From Lentisphaeraceae bacterium (GTDB lineage: Bacteria > Verrucomicrobiota > Kiritimatiellia > RFP12 > DVOR01), in NCBI GenBank assembly GCA_004555175.1, contig SFJE01000006.1, positions 1 through 64,000 of the forward strand: a stretch of 64,000 bases of DNA, in the 5' to 3' direction. Each line of letters starts with the position of its first letter. The stretch's first letter is position 1. Below, one piece after another: positions 1 to 8,594 of the stretch. The translations under genes and the position numbers were made by a program. Below the pieces are notes generated by a model, which did not search any database, was not told where the DNA came from, and saw only the letters and a program-made list of their open reading frames with translations.

Positions 1-196
1 CTTATTGGTAATAAGGCCCCGTCTTATTCGCAATAAGACCCCGTCTTATTGGCAACAAGGCGGGGCCTTATTCATTCAAGTCGCTCGGGAAGCGAGTTAA
101 CCCAGCGCGGAGGTGTGATACAATGGCGGCGCTTGAGCGGTTGAAACTGTCTAATGTGAAAGGAGTATGACAATGAGCAAAAAGTTGCGCGCGGGG
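1..196 (+). repeat. Hairpin-array/promoter cassette, copy 1
   Basis: Hairpins of 19 nt (AATAAGAC-CCC-GTCTTATT type) start at 10, 32 and 54, so the period is exactly 22 nt; a fourth is cut by the window edge at 1-6. They are followed by a small hairpin (TCGCT/AGCGA at 81-95), a promoter TTAACC (97-102)-16 nt-TACAAT (119-124), an AAGGAG ribosome binding site at 160-165, and ATGAGCAAA at 173. The reading frame opened there closes after 11 codons. The same unit recurs inverted at 16018-16225 and directly at 30892-31073. The repeat and its parts are seen directly; promoter function is inferred from the match to consensus. Confidence 0.85.
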
Positions 197-214
197 TTAA
201 GCGTTTGATAGTGT
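185..214 (+). promoter_or_regulatory. Possible promoter of the papain-like protease gene
   Basis: TTGCGC at 185-190, an 18-nt spacer, then TAGTGT at 209-214, 22 nt before the start codon. The same TTGCGC -35 box appears before the ACT gene, rsfS and the debranching enzyme. The -10 box is weak, so the cassette promoter upstream may contribute as well. Confidence 0.4.
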
Positions 215-235
215 AGGGCCGATTAAAGGATTCCA

Positions 236-2113
236 ATGCGAGGCAACTTTGTTATACGCCTAATCTTGATAGGGTGGTTGGCGCTGGGCAGTGGGATGGC
301 TTGGGCACAGGCGATGGGCTACCGCCCGATAGAGCCCCCGGATCCGGACACCTTGCCGCCAGAAATGATTGTGGGCACGGCCGAACGCGCAGCACTCTTT
401 CGGAAGGGCACCGCCACCGGCAAACTGCGGCTTACCGCGTCCACCTTGCCCGACAAGTTCGACCTGCGCGATGAAGGATACGTCACAGACACGCGCAACC
501 AGGGAAAGTGGGGGACCTGCTGGATGTTCTCGGCCATCGGCTCCTTTGAATCCTGCCTGCTGAAGATGTACCGGGAAAAGGCGGACTTCTCGGAGTTAAA
601 TTGCTTGACCAATCCCATGGGGGCAGTGTGGTGGTCAAACATCGACCTGCTACTTGATGGTGGCAATGCCACAATGGCACACGCCTTGCTGATGAATCAA
701 TTTGGGCCGCCGCTGGAGGTGCAAGATCCCTACCCCTCCCTGACCGAACAACAGGCCTATGCCGACAAAAAGGCTTCAGCCCCAACGCACCCCGCGCTCC
801 CCGCCTCGCGCCTGCTCAAAGAGGTGGTCTATCTCGACCCGCCTTACAACTCAAGCACCGGCAAGTATAACCTCTATGACGAGGACTACGTGCGCCAGAT
901 CAAGGAACTTATCTACTCCTATGGCGCCGTGACGACGGCCTATTACCACCATGACTCGAACTTCAACTCCGCGCGTACCGCCTACTATAACGCCACCTTC
1001 TCAGAATATGCCAACCACGCGATCCTGCTGATTGGGTGGGATGACACCTACGCCAAGAGCAACTTCAAGACCACCCCCTCGCGCAACGGAGCCTGGTTGG
1101 TCAAAAACAGCTGGGGGCGCACCTACGACTACTTCTACATCTCCTACGACGATCTCCTCGTCAACTGCTACGGCGGCATTGCCCAGTTCCGCCCAGTCAG
1201 CCCCGCCTACTGCCAAGAGGTCAGCCGCCGCTATCAGCACGACGCCGGTAACGCAACCGCTTACCCCTGGTTTTATTACTCCCACTATTCCACGGGCTCA
1301 TTGGCTAGCGTCTTCACCGCACAAAGCGCGGAAACCCTCTATTACATAACCTGTATCAATCAACAGACCGAAGGCGTCTCGATTGCCTACACGCTCTCGG
1401 TCTATGGCAATCCTGAGGCGAATAATCCAACCTCCGGCACCTGTTTGACCTCGCAACAGGGAACCTTGACGACCAACGGTCAGCAGTTGATTTCGCTTGA
1501 AGAGCCCGTTGCTTTGACGCAAGGAATGCGTTTTTCAATTGTCCTCTCGCTCTCAAGTAGTAATGGAGAAGCCATTAACTATCCCTACGATTCCGCCTCT
1601 AAAGCCTCTGGGTGCACCTATTTTGCCCTATCCGACACACCCAGTACTTGGCGCGACTCCGTCAACAAGGGGAACCTCTCACTACGCGCAATAACCGGGC
1701 CTGCAGCCACCGGCCGCAGTGGCCTGATGGATTGGCTCAAGGCTGCCGGATATGCCCGCGAAAGCGCCGTGGCCACCGTTACCGACAGCGCCAACGCCGC
1801 CATCATCGACTACGACACGGCCGTCTCCGAGATGTCCGCAACCGCCTCTGCCCAGACCGCCAGCGGCCTCTCGCTCTGGGATTGCTACCTTGCCGGAGCC
1901 TTGCCCGATGAGACGCAGACGTTGATCCCGCGCCTAACCTTCAACGATGCCGGCGAACCAGTGCTCACGCCAGAGCCAGAACTCGCTGGCCGCACCTACA
2001 CGCTCTACAGCAAGCCCTCCCTGGAGGATGCCTGGACCACCGAGACCGATCTCTCTGATAAGCACTTCTTCAAGTATCGCGTCTCCTGGCCCGGGGACTC
2101 CGCAACGCCCTAA
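236..2113 (+). CDS. Secreted papain-like (C1 family) cysteine protease with lectin-like domain
   Basis: A 625-residue exported peptidase. Residues 1-25 form a signal peptide ending AWA-QA. The C1A core (about 70-305) shows the oxyanion Gln89, the nucleophile Cys95 in QGKWGTCWMFSA, His261 in ANHAILLIGWDD and Asn291 in VKNSWG, so the catalytic set is complete. Residues about 330-440 resemble the lectin-like domain that follows C1 cores in several bacterial and archaeal surface proteases. The last 40 residues (TLYSKPSLEDAW...HFFKYRVSW) are a small module that also survives as a remnant at 15910-15984. The start is set by AAAGGA 6 nt upstream. It stands alone behind repeat cassette copy 1. The family assignment is firm; substrate and final location (surface or released) are unknown. 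Confidence 0.88.
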   Translation: MRGNFVIRLILIGWLALGSGMAWAQAMGYRPIEPPDPDTLPPEMIVGTAERAALFRKGTATGKLRLTASTLPDKFDLRDEGYVTDTRNQGKWGTCWMFSAIGSFESCLLKMYREKADFSELNCLTNPMGAVWWSNIDLLLDGGNATMAHALLMNQFGPPLEVQDPYPSLTEQQAYADKKASAPTHPALPASRLLKEVVYLDPPYNSSTGKYNLYDEDYVRQIKELIYSYGAVTTAYYHHDSNFNSARTAYYNATFSEYANHAILLIGWDDTYAKSNFKTTPSRNGAWLVKNSWGRTYDYFYISYDDLLVNCYGGIAQFRPVSPAYCQEVSRRYQHDAGNATAYPWFYYSHYSTGSLASVFTAQSAETLYYITCINQQTEGVSIAYTLSVYGNPEANNPTSGTCLTSQQGTLTTNGQQLISLEEPVALTQGMRFSIVLSLSSSNGEAINYPYDSASKASGCTYFALSDTPSTWRDSVNKGNLSLRAITGPAATGRSGLMDWLKAAGYARESAVATVTDSANAAIIDYDTAVSEMSATASAQTASGLSLWDCYLAGALPDETQTLIPRLTFNDAGEPVLTPEPELAGRTYTLYSKPSLEDAWTTETDLSDKHFFKYRVSWPGDSATP

Positions 2114-2205
2114 CCCAACGTGCCACCCGCCCACCGTTCTGATATAGCTCCTTCGCTATCGCTTTGGACTTCACCGTTCTCCATTCACCTCTCTCCGCTT
2201 TCCGT

Positions 2206-2234
2206 TTGCCTTTTGAAGTGGGGTTTATTATACT
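2206..2234 (+). promoter_or_regulatory. thrS-infC promoter
   Basis: TTGCCT (2206-2211), a 17-nt spacer and TATACT (2229-2234), then AAGGAG 7 nt before the thrS ATG. The tRNA-Cys promoter at 60279-60307 uses the same -35 box. Confidence 0.6.
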
Positions 2235-2261
2235 TTTCCTCTGTTTTAAGGAGTTAGCAGC

Positions 2262-3998
2262 ATGAGCGCGACGATTGAAGAGATTCGGCACAGCGCGGCG
2301 CATTTGGTGGCGTCGGCGGTCTGCTCGTTGTTTGATGGCGTAAAGATTGACATTGGTCCGGCAACGGACGATGGGTTTTACTACGACTTTGATTTGGAGC
2401 ATCGCTTGAGTGCCGAGGACTTCCCGGCGATTGAGAAGGCGGTGCGCAAGTTGATTGGCGCGAAGTTGCCCTTTGTGCGCGAGGAAGTGACGCGTGAGCA
2501 GGCGCAGGAGATCTTTAAGGATCAGCCCTACAAGTTGGAGCGTCTGGCGGATATTCCGGAGGGCGAGGCGGTTTCGATTTACCGCACGGGGGACTATGTG
2601 GACCTCTGCCGCGGGCCGCACGTGGAGCACTCCGGGTGCATTGGCGCGGTGAAGTTGATGAGCGTGGCCGGGAGTTACTACCGCGGCGACGAGCATAACA
2701 AGATGTTGCAGCGGCTCTACGGGATTGCCGCCGCCTCGCAGAAGGAGCTCGACGCGATTGTCGCGCGGATTGAAGAGGCGAAGAAGCGCGACCACCGCAA
2801 GCTGGGCAAGGAACTTGAACTCTTTACGATCTCCGAGAGCGTGGGACCGGGGTTGGCGCACTGGCTGCCGAAGGGCGCACGCGTGCGTATTGCCATCGAG
2901 GACTACTGGCGCAAGGAGCACTTCCGCCACGGCTACGAGATGCTCTTTACCCCGCACATTGGCCGGGCAAACCTCTGGCAAACCTCTGGTCACCTGGGCT
3001 TCTATAAGGATGGCATGTTCCCCCCGATGAATGTGACCGAGGGCGACGGCGAGAAGGCGGTCCAGGAGACCTACTACGTTAAGCCGATGAACTGCCCGTT
3101 CCACATCCAGGCCTATCTCTTCAAGAAGGTGAGCTACCGCGACCTGCCGTTGCGCTGGGCCGAGCTGGGCACCGTCTATCGCTACGAGAAGGATGGCGTG
3201 CGCCACGGTCTCTTCCGCGTGCGGGGCTTTACGCAGGATGATGCGCACATCTTCTGCGCGCCCGAGAAGATCGAGGAGGAAATCCGCTTCACCGTGAAGT
3301 TCTGCCTCCACATCCTCCACCGCTTCGGCTTCCAGGACATCACGGCCTACCTTTCCACCCGCCCGGAAAAGGCGGTGGGCGACCCGGCCAAGTGGGAGCA
3401 GGCCACCAACTCGCTCCGTCACGCCCTCGAAGCCGAGGGCATGAGCTATGAGGTCGACGAGGGCGGCGGCGCCTTCTACGGGCCGAAGATTGATATGAAG
3501 ATTAAGGATGCCCTCGGCCGCGAGTGGCAGTTGGGCACCATCCAGTTCGACTTCAACCTCCCCGAGCGCTTCCACCTCACCTACACCGGGGCCGATGGTG
3601 CCGAGCACCAGCCCTATATGGTCCACCGCGCCCTCCTCGGCTCGCTCGAGCGCTTCTTCGGCATCCTCATCGAGCACTACGCCGGCGCCTTCCCCACCTG
3701 GCTCGCGCCGGTGCAGGCCAAGGTGTTGCCGATTACCGACGCGCAGCACGAGGCCGCCAAGGCCGTCCTCTCCAAACTCGCCGCCGCCGACCTGCGCGTG
3801 GAGGCCGATTGGAGCAACGACAAGATTGGCGCGAAGATCCGGAAGGCCACGATGGCCAAAATCCCCTATATGCTGGTGCTCGGCGGCCGTGAAGCCGAGG
3901 CCGGCCTGGTCGCGGTCCGAAGCCGCGAGAAGGGCGACCTGGGCACCATGACCCCGGAAGCCTTTATCGAACTCATCAAGCAAGAAATCAACGCATAA
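2262..3998 (+). CDS. thrS: Threonyl-tRNA synthetase lacking the TGS domain
   Basis: Charges tRNA-Thr in the cytosol. At 578 residues it is about 60 shorter than the usual enzyme because it begins directly with the editing domain: HSAAH (His10, His14) with Cys116 and His120 in DLCRGPH. The class II core has the zinc ligands Cys278 (MNCPFH), His329 (DDAHIF) and His455 (MVHRALL), spaced 51 and 126 as in E. coli. Motif 2 reads YRYEKDGVRHG, and the C-terminal anticodon-binding domain is complete. A promoter and AAGGAG lie immediately upstream, so no N-terminal TGS domain is being missed. The gene is followed 24 nt later by infC, the classical pairing, but rpmI and rplT do not follow. Confidence 0.96.
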   Translation: MSATIEEIRHSAAHLVASAVCSLFDGVKIDIGPATDDGFYYDFDLEHRLSAEDFPAIEKAVRKLIGAKLPFVREEVTREQAQEIFKDQPYKLERLADIPEGEAVSIYRTGDYVDLCRGPHVEHSGCIGAVKLMSVAGSYYRGDEHNKMLQRLYGIAAASQKELDAIVARIEEAKKRDHRKLGKELELFTISESVGPGLAHWLPKGARVRIAIEDYWRKEHFRHGYEMLFTPHIGRANLWQTSGHLGFYKDGMFPPMNVTEGDGEKAVQETYYVKPMNCPFHIQAYLFKKVSYRDLPLRWAELGTVYRYEKDGVRHGLFRVRGFTQDDAHIFCAPEKIEEEIRFTVKFCLHILHRFGFQDITAYLSTRPEKAVGDPAKWEQATNSLRHALEAEGMSYEVDEGGGAFYGPKIDMKIKDALGREWQLGTIQFDFNLPERFHLTYTGADGAEHQPYMVHRALLGSLERFFGILIEHYAGAFPTWLAPVQAKVLPITDAQHEAAKAVLSKLAAADLRVEADWSNDKIGAKIRKATMAKIPYMLVLGGREAEAGLVAVRSREKGDLGTMTPEAFIELIKQEINA

Positions 3999-4022
3999 CC
4001 CGAACCCCATCAGGAGCTCAAC

Positions 4023-4697
4023 TTGGCATTCCCCCTGAAACCTATGCCCACCGGTCCCCGCCCCAACAACGGTCCCGCCCAGCGCGACCAGAAGGGGGCC
4101 TCCTTCACCCGCACCAACTATAAAATCCGGGTGCCGGAAGTCCGTGTGGTCGATGCCGCCGGCAAGATGTTGGGCCTTATGCCCACGCGTAAGGCGCAGG
4201 CCCTCGCCGAATCGCTGGGGCTGGACCTCGTGGAGATCACGCCCAACGCCCAGCCGCCCATCTGCAAGATTATGGATTACGGTAAGTTCCGCTACCAGGA
4301 ATCCATCAAGCAGAAGGAGGCCCGCAAGAACGCCAAGGCCACGCAGGTCAAGGAGATTAAGTTCCACGCCGGCACCGATGTGGGTGATGTGGACCGCAAG
4401 GTCAAGGACATCCTCGGCTTCATCGCTCAGGGCAACAAGGTGAAGGTCTCGCTCAAGTTCCGTGGCCGCGAAAACGCCCACAAGGAGCTCGGGGTTGACC
4501 TCATCAACCGTATTATCGAGACCTGTGGCGAGAAGATTGCCGTCGAGCAAGAGCCCAAACTCCTCGGCCGCGACCTCTCCTGCCTCATCGGCCCGCCCAG
4601 CGCCAAGTCCATCAAGGCCGCCCAGGCCAAGAAGAAGGCCACCGAAGAGGCCCCCGCCGCCGAGCCCCCCAAGCCCGGCCTCGCGCCCACGCGCTAG
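4023..4697 (+). CDS. infC: Translation initiation factor IF-3
   Basis: Binds the 30S subunit, checks the start codon and initiator tRNA, and keeps subunits apart. The 224 residues hold the N-terminal domain (about 28-100, YKIRVPEVRVVDAAG onward), a Lys-rich linker (QKEARKNAKATQVKEIKF) and the C-terminal domain (about 110-200). An Ala/Pro/Lys tail follows that is not typical of short IF-3 proteins. The start is TTG at 4023 with AGGAG six to ten nt upstream; an ATG seven codons in lacks a good ribosome binding site. infC commonly uses a non-ATG start, which in E. coli underlies autoregulation by discrimination against AUU; the TTG here may serve the same end (inference). Confidence 0.95.
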   Translation: MAFPLKPMPTGPRPNNGPAQRDQKGASFTRTNYKIRVPEVRVVDAAGKMLGLMPTRKAQALAESLGLDLVEITPNAQPPICKIMDYGKFRYQESIKQKEARKNAKATQVKEIKFHAGTDVGDVDRKVKDILGFIAQGNKVKVSLKFRGRENAHKELGVDLINRIIETCGEKIAVEQEPKLLGRDLSCLIGPPSAKSIKAAQAKKKATEEAPAAEPPKPGLAPTR

Positions 4698-4713
4698 CCG
4701 CCGGCTTGCGCGT

Positions 4714-4816
4714 GGCTGTTAGCGAATAGCACGCGTTCCGCGACGGATAGGCTAACAGCCAACCGCTAGCAGCCAATAGCTAACAGCTAACAGCCAATAG
4801 CTAACAGCTAACAGCT
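4714..4816. repeat. Heptamer-repeat element, locus 1
   Basis: GGCTGTTAGC (4714-4723) and its exact inverse GCTAACAGCC (4751-4760) flank a core containing ACGCGTTCCGCGAC. A run of AGCTAAC-type heptamers then extends to the start codon of the next gene. It lies between infC and the SDR gene. Confidence 0.8.
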
Positions 4817-5434
4817 ATGAACCTCCTCCTCGCCGGTCCTGGCCGCATTGGGGCGGCATTGGTGCCCGGGCTTCAGGCCCAGGGACACACCGTTACGTTG
4901 CTCACGCGCCAGGATTATGGCGACTTCTTGGCCCCGACCTACGACCCCGGGCCGGCCGTGGAGACCGTAGCGGCGTGTGATGCGCTCTTGCTGTTGGCCG
5001 GACGCTTTGCGCTCAATGCCCCCGAAGAGGCGATGGGGCAAGCCAACGCCACCGGTCCCCTGCGTATTGCCGAGGCCGTCCACGCCCGTTTCCCGCACGC
5101 GCACATCATCGCCTTTCTCGATAGCCGCATCCGCCGACCGCTCTCGGCCGTGCCGCCGGCTGTGCGCGCCTATCTCGCCTCCAAGCAACGCCTGGCCCGA
5201 TGGGTCCTGGCCGCCGCGCGCACCTGGGGGCAGACCACCGGCGCGCGTGTCAATGCCATCGCCCCGGGGCCCGTCTTTCCGCCACCAGAAAAGGCACACA
5301 GCGAGCCGGGCGGCAACTGCCTCACCCCGCGCCCCACGGTGGCCGACCTGCTAAGCGGCATCACCTTCCTCCTCACCACCCCCTCGGTCACCGGCCAGAT
5401 TCTCTATATCGCCGCCGGGCAGCAAGTGCTGTAG
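4817..5434 (+). CDS. Short-chain dehydrogenase/reductase, pteridine-reductase-like
   Basis: A 205-residue NAD(P)-dependent reductase. The Rossmann loop is GPGRIGAA (residues 7-14). The catalytic Tyr-x3-Lys is YLASK near residue 117. VNAIAPGPVFPP and the closing TGQILYIAAGQ are typical of SDR enzymes. The short length and the PGPVFPP loop recall pteridine and dihydromonapterin reductases (PTR1/FolM), but the substrate cannot be fixed from sequence alone. It takes the place where rpmI-rplT normally follow infC. The ATG abuts a heptamer repeat and no strong ribosome binding site is visible. Confidence 0.8.
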   Translation: MNLLLAGPGRIGAALVPGLQAQGHTVTLLTRQDYGDFLAPTYDPGPAVETVAACDALLLLAGRFALNAPEEAMGQANATGPLRIAEAVHARFPHAHIIAFLDSRIRRPLSAVPPAVRAYLASKQRLARWVLAAARTWGQTTGARVNAIAPGPVFPPPEKAHSEPGGNCLTPRPTVADLLSGITFLLTTPSVTGQILYIAAGQQVL

Positions 5435-5452
5435 GCTCGCTACGCTCGCCAG

Positions 5453-5572
5453 CGAACAGCCGACAGCCGACAGCTGACAGAGCTGGCGCCTGAGGTGGAG
5501 AGCCCGGCCCACTTCTATCGGTCTCTCCGTCGCGTTAGCGCCCTGTCTACTGTCGACTGTTCACTGTCGACT
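5453..5572. repeat. Heptamer-repeat element, locus 2
   Basis: The left arm is a run of GACAGCC/GACAGCT heptamers (5453-5480). The right arm is inverted CTGTCTA/CTGTCGA heptamers (5542-5572). The core between them contains TCGCGTTAGCGC. The arms can pair into a long stem. It lies between the SDR gene and the fusA promoter. Confidence 0.78.
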
Positions 5573-5617
5573 CAGCGGCTCGGCGCGCCTGCGCAGAGCC
5601 CTTTTTGCCGAAAAGTG

Positions 5618-5646
5618 TTGCACGTGGGGGGATAGTTTTGATAGAG
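5618..5646 (+). promoter_or_regulatory. fusA promoter
   Basis: TTGCAC (5618-5623), 17 nt, ATAGAG (5641-5646). The UTR is short and ends in TAAGGAG before the fusA ATG. Confidence 0.5.
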
Positions 5647-5689
5647 TGTGCGGCATTTCACGTTGAAAGCCTTTTCTAAGGAGTCAGTT

Positions 5690-7795
5690 ATGGCACGCAA
5701 AATCCCGTTGGACCATCTGCGCAACATTGGCATTATGGCCCACATTGACGCCGGTAAGACGACGACCTCCGAGCGTATCCTCTTCTATTCCGGTAAGAAC
5801 CACAAGATCGGCGAAGTACATGATGGCGGCGCCACGATGGACTGGATGGTGCAGGAGCAGGAGCGCGGCATCACGATTACCTCCGCGGCCACGGCCGTGA
5901 TGTGGGGCGACTACATGATCTCCCTGATTGACACCCCCGGTCACGTGGACTTCACGGCCGAGGTGGAGCGCTCGCTGCGCGTGCTCGATGGCGCGGTGGC
6001 GGTCTTCTGCGCGGTCGGTGGCGTGCAGCCGCAGTCCGAGCAGGTCTGGCGTCAGTCCGAAAAGTACAAAGTGCCCAAGCTCATCTTCGTTAACAAGATG
6101 GACCGCGTTGGCGCGAACTTCTTCTCGGTGATGGACCAGGTGCGCGACCAGCTCAAGGCCCGTCCGGTGCCGATGGTCTGCCCGCTGGGCGCTGGCGAGA
6201 CCTTCGAGGGCGTGGTGGACCTGCTCGAGAACCGCCTGGTGACCTACGATAAGGAATCGCAGGGCATGAAGCAGATCTACTCCGAGATTCCCGCCGAGCT
6301 CAAGGAGAAGTGCGAGGAGATGCGCCACGAAATGATCGAGGCCGCCGCCGAGCAGGACGAAGAGCTGATGAACAAGTACTTCGAAGAGGGCACCCTCACG
6401 AAGGAAGAGATTATCAAGGGCCTGCGCAAGGGCTGCATCGCCCGCTCGATTATGCCGGCCTTCTGCGGCACCGCCTTCAAGAACAAGGGCATCCAGATCC
6501 TCCTCGACGCGGTGGTCAGCTACCTCCCCTCCCCGCTCGACATCCCCCCGGTGCAGGACGAAGCCGATCCCTCCATTATTCGTAAGGCCGATGACAACGA
6601 GCCGCTCTCCGCGCTCGCCTTCAAGATTATGGCCGATAAGAATATGGGTAAGATCATCTTCACCCGCGTCTACTCCGGCACCCTCGTGGCCGGCTCGGAA
6701 ATCCTCGACTCCTCCATCGGCAAGAAGGCCCGCATCTCGCGCCTCTTCCGTATGCACGCCAACCACCAGGAGAAGCTCGAAGAGGCCCACGCTGGCGACA
6801 TCGTGGCCGTCATCGGTCTGCCCAACACCCGCACGGGCGACACCCTCTGCGACCCCGAGAACCCGATCCACCTCGAATCCATCGACTTCCCGGCTCCGGT
6901 GATCTCGATCGCCGTCAAGCCCGTCTCCCGCGGCGATAACGAGAAGCTCGGCAACGCCCTCCACGCCCTGGCGCAGGAAGACCCCACCTTCACCGTGGCC
7001 TTCGACCAGGAGACCTCCGAGACCATCATCTCGGGTATGGGTGAGCTCCACCTCGAAATCATCGTCGACCGCCTGAAGCGCGAGTTCAACGTGGCCTGCG
7101 AAGTCGGCCGCCCCGAAGTCGCCTACCGCGAGTCCATCGCAGTCGAAGGCGAAGGCGAGTACAAGCACAAGAAGCAGTCCGGCGGTCGCGGTCAGTATGG
7201 CCATGTCTGCATGAAGTTCGCGCCGTTGGAATCCGGCAAGGAGTTCGAGTTCGTCAACGACATCAAGGGCGGCGTGATCCCCGGCGAGTACATCCCGGCC
7301 GTCGAAAAGGGCATCCGTTCGGCGATGGAATCCGGCCCGCTCGCTGGCTACCCGGTCCTCCCGCTCAAGGCGACGCTCTTCTACGGTTCGTATCACGATG
7401 TCGACTCCTCGGAATTCGCCTTCCAGACCGCTGCTCGCCAGTGCTTCAAGCAGGTCTTCCTGGCCAGCCAGCCGCAGTTGCTCGAGCCGATTATGAAGGT
7501 GGAAGTCGTGGTGCCCGAAGACTACATGGGCGCGGCCACCGGCTCGCTCTCGCAGCGTCGCGGCCGCGTGGAAGGCATGGAAGAGCGCGGCGGCGCCCGC
7601 CTCGTCCACGGCTTCGTGCCCTTGGGTGAAATGTTCGGCTACTCCAACACCATCCGCACCCTCACGCAGGGCCGTGGCTCCTTCACGATGGTCTTCGACC
7701 ACTACGAGCCCGTCCCCCGCGCGCTGCAGGATGAGATCGTCGAGAAGCGCCGCAAAGCCGGCAAGGTCCTCGGCTACTCCGAAGCCGACGAATAA
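5690..7795 (+). CDS. fusA: Elongation factor G
   Basis: The ribosomal translocase GTPase, 701 residues. G1 is AHIDAGKTT, followed by RGITI (G2), DTPGH (G3) and NKMD (G4). Domains II to V are complete, with the GQYGHV loop in domain IV and a domain V ending in YSEADE. An upstream in-frame GTG exists at 5648, but ATG 5690 has TAAGGAG at 5678-5684 and the correct conserved N terminus (MARKIPLDHLRNIGIMAHID). It is a single-gene transcription unit: a promoter lies upstream and a strong terminator lies 27 nt after the stop. It is not next to rpsL, rpsG or tuf, the usual str operon partners. Confidence 0.97.
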   Translation: MARKIPLDHLRNIGIMAHIDAGKTTTSERILFYSGKNHKIGEVHDGGATMDWMVQEQERGITITSAATAVMWGDYMISLIDTPGHVDFTAEVERSLRVLDGAVAVFCAVGGVQPQSEQVWRQSEKYKVPKLIFVNKMDRVGANFFSVMDQVRDQLKARPVPMVCPLGAGETFEGVVDLLENRLVTYDKESQGMKQIYSEIPAELKEKCEEMRHEMIEAAAEQDEELMNKYFEEGTLTKEEIIKGLRKGCIARSIMPAFCGTAFKNKGIQILLDAVVSYLPSPLDIPPVQDEADPSIIRKADDNEPLSALAFKIMADKNMGKIIFTRVYSGTLVAGSEILDSSIGKKARISRLFRMHANHQEKLEEAHAGDIVAVIGLPNTRTGDTLCDPENPIHLESIDFPAPVISIAVKPVSRGDNEKLGNALHALAQEDPTFTVAFDQETSETIISGMGELHLEIIVDRLKREFNVACEVGRPEVAYRESIAVEGEGEYKHKKQSGGRGQYGHVCMKFAPLESGKEFEFVNDIKGGVIPGEYIPAVEKGIRSAMESGPLAGYPVLPLKATLFYGSYHDVDSSEFAFQTAARQCFKQVFLASQPQLLEPIMKVEVVVPEDYMGAATGSLSQRRGRVEGMEERGGARLVHGFVPLGEMFGYSNTIRTLTQGRGSFTMVFDHYEPVPRALQDEIVEKRRKAGKVLGYSEADE

Positions 7796-7822
7796 TCCCC
7801 GGCCCTCAAGGCCATCCCAAAA

Positions 7823-7856
7823 GCGGGGCTCGCACAACGCGGGCCCCGCCTTTTTT
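7823..7856 (+). terminator. fusA terminator
   Basis: GCGGGGCTCG and CGGGCCCCGC form a 10-bp stem (one G-U pair), followed by CTTTTTT. Confidence 0.9.
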
Positions 7857-7969
7857 ATACGCCCGGCGCACCAACTTTCTGCCCAAGTGCCGGGTGACTG
7901 ACCGGTAGGCAAGCCAAAACTCGCGCAGGAAACAGCAGTTATGCAAAATCGCCCGCGAAAAGATTTTGC

Positions 7970-7997
7970 TTGACACGGGGGGGCCTTTTCATATAAT
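7970..7997 (+). promoter_or_regulatory. Consensus promoter of the glycogen-binding-domain gene
   Basis: A perfect TTGACA (7970-7975), a 16-nt spacer and a perfect TATAAT (7992-7997). It is the closest match to consensus in the window, which suggests strong constitutive expression. Confidence 0.85.
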
Positions 7998-8043
7998 ACG
8001 CCGCGTTTTCCTACTACGAGGAGACGAAAAGGAGTAAAAGAGT

Positions 8044-8538
8044 ATGGCTAACAAGAAGACCGCCAAGACCAAGACCGCGAAGGCGCCTGCCGTGAAGAAG
8101 GAAGCCCCCGCGAAGAAGACCCCCGTTGCGGCCAAGACCGTCAAGGCGGCCAAGGTCGTCGAGCCTGAGTTGTTCGACGCCGTCTGCCCTGCGACTTGCG
8201 CATGCGAAATCAAGGCCCCCAAGGCCGAGAAGCCGGCGAAGGCCCCGAAGGCTGCTGCCAAGCCCGCCGCCCCCAAGACCACCCGCGTCACCTTCCGCAT
8301 CCGTGAAGAGGTCGGCGCCAAGGTCTTCCTGGCCGGCAGCTTCAACAACTGGGATGCCACCGCCAAGCAGCTCACCGATAAGAACGGCACGGGAGAGTTC
8401 ACCTGCTGCCTCAACCTGCCCAAGGGCCGCTACGAATACAAGTTCGTCGTCAACGGCACCTGGAAGGCCGACGGCGCCTGCGCCGACTGGGTCACCAACG
8501 ACATGGGCACCATCAACAGCGTCATCACGGTGGAATAA
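8044..8538 (+). CDS. Small protein with Lys/Ala/Pro-rich tail and glycogen-binding (CBM48-type) domain
   Basis: 164 residues in two parts. Residues 1-85 are low-complexity Lys/Ala/Pro repeats like a histone H1 tail, interrupted by a Cys cluster (CPATCAC). Residues about 88-164 are an AMPK-type glycogen-binding/CBM48 fold, shown by KVFLAGSFNNWD and LPKGRYEYKFVVNGTW, with the conserved tryptophans that contact glucan. There is no signal peptide, so it is cytosolic. It is a single-gene unit with a perfect promoter, AAGGAG and its own terminator, which suggests abundance. The domain is well recognised. The role is inferred: tethering something to glycogen, or coating it. The window also encodes a glycogen-debranching enzyme at 41179. 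Confidence 0.82.
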   Translation: MANKKTAKTKTAKAPAVKKEAPAKKTPVAAKTVKAAKVVEPELFDAVCPATCACEIKAPKAEKPAKAPKAAAKPAAPKTTRVTFRIREEVGAKVFLAGSFNNWDATAKQLTDKNGTGEFTCCLNLPKGRYEYKFVVNGTWKADGACADWVTNDMGTINSVITVE

Positions 8539-8560
8539 CGCTGTTCCCCAAGCAAACAAC

Positions 8561-8594
8561 AAGGGCTCCCGGCTTCGGGGGCCCTTTTGTTTTG
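8561..8594 (+). terminator. Terminator after the glycogen-binding-domain gene
   Basis: The stem AAGGGCTCCCG/CGGGGGCCCTT is followed by TTGTTTT. Confidence 0.85.

Noticed and set aside
1..196. Integron attC sites or an origin with iterons
   Set aside because: No integrase, no dnaA, no attC core; the repeat occurs at three separated places with a promoter.
2070..4550. 826-codon minus-strand open frame over thrS-infC
   Set aside because: Shadow of two certain genes in high-GC sequence. Similar long antisense frames at 5684-7912, 11119-12849, 20434-22164, 26240-28321 and 47052-49397 were rejected for the same reason.
4698..5700. rpmI and rplT after infC
   Set aside because: Looked for the small ribosomal protein frames; only an SDR gene and repeats are present.
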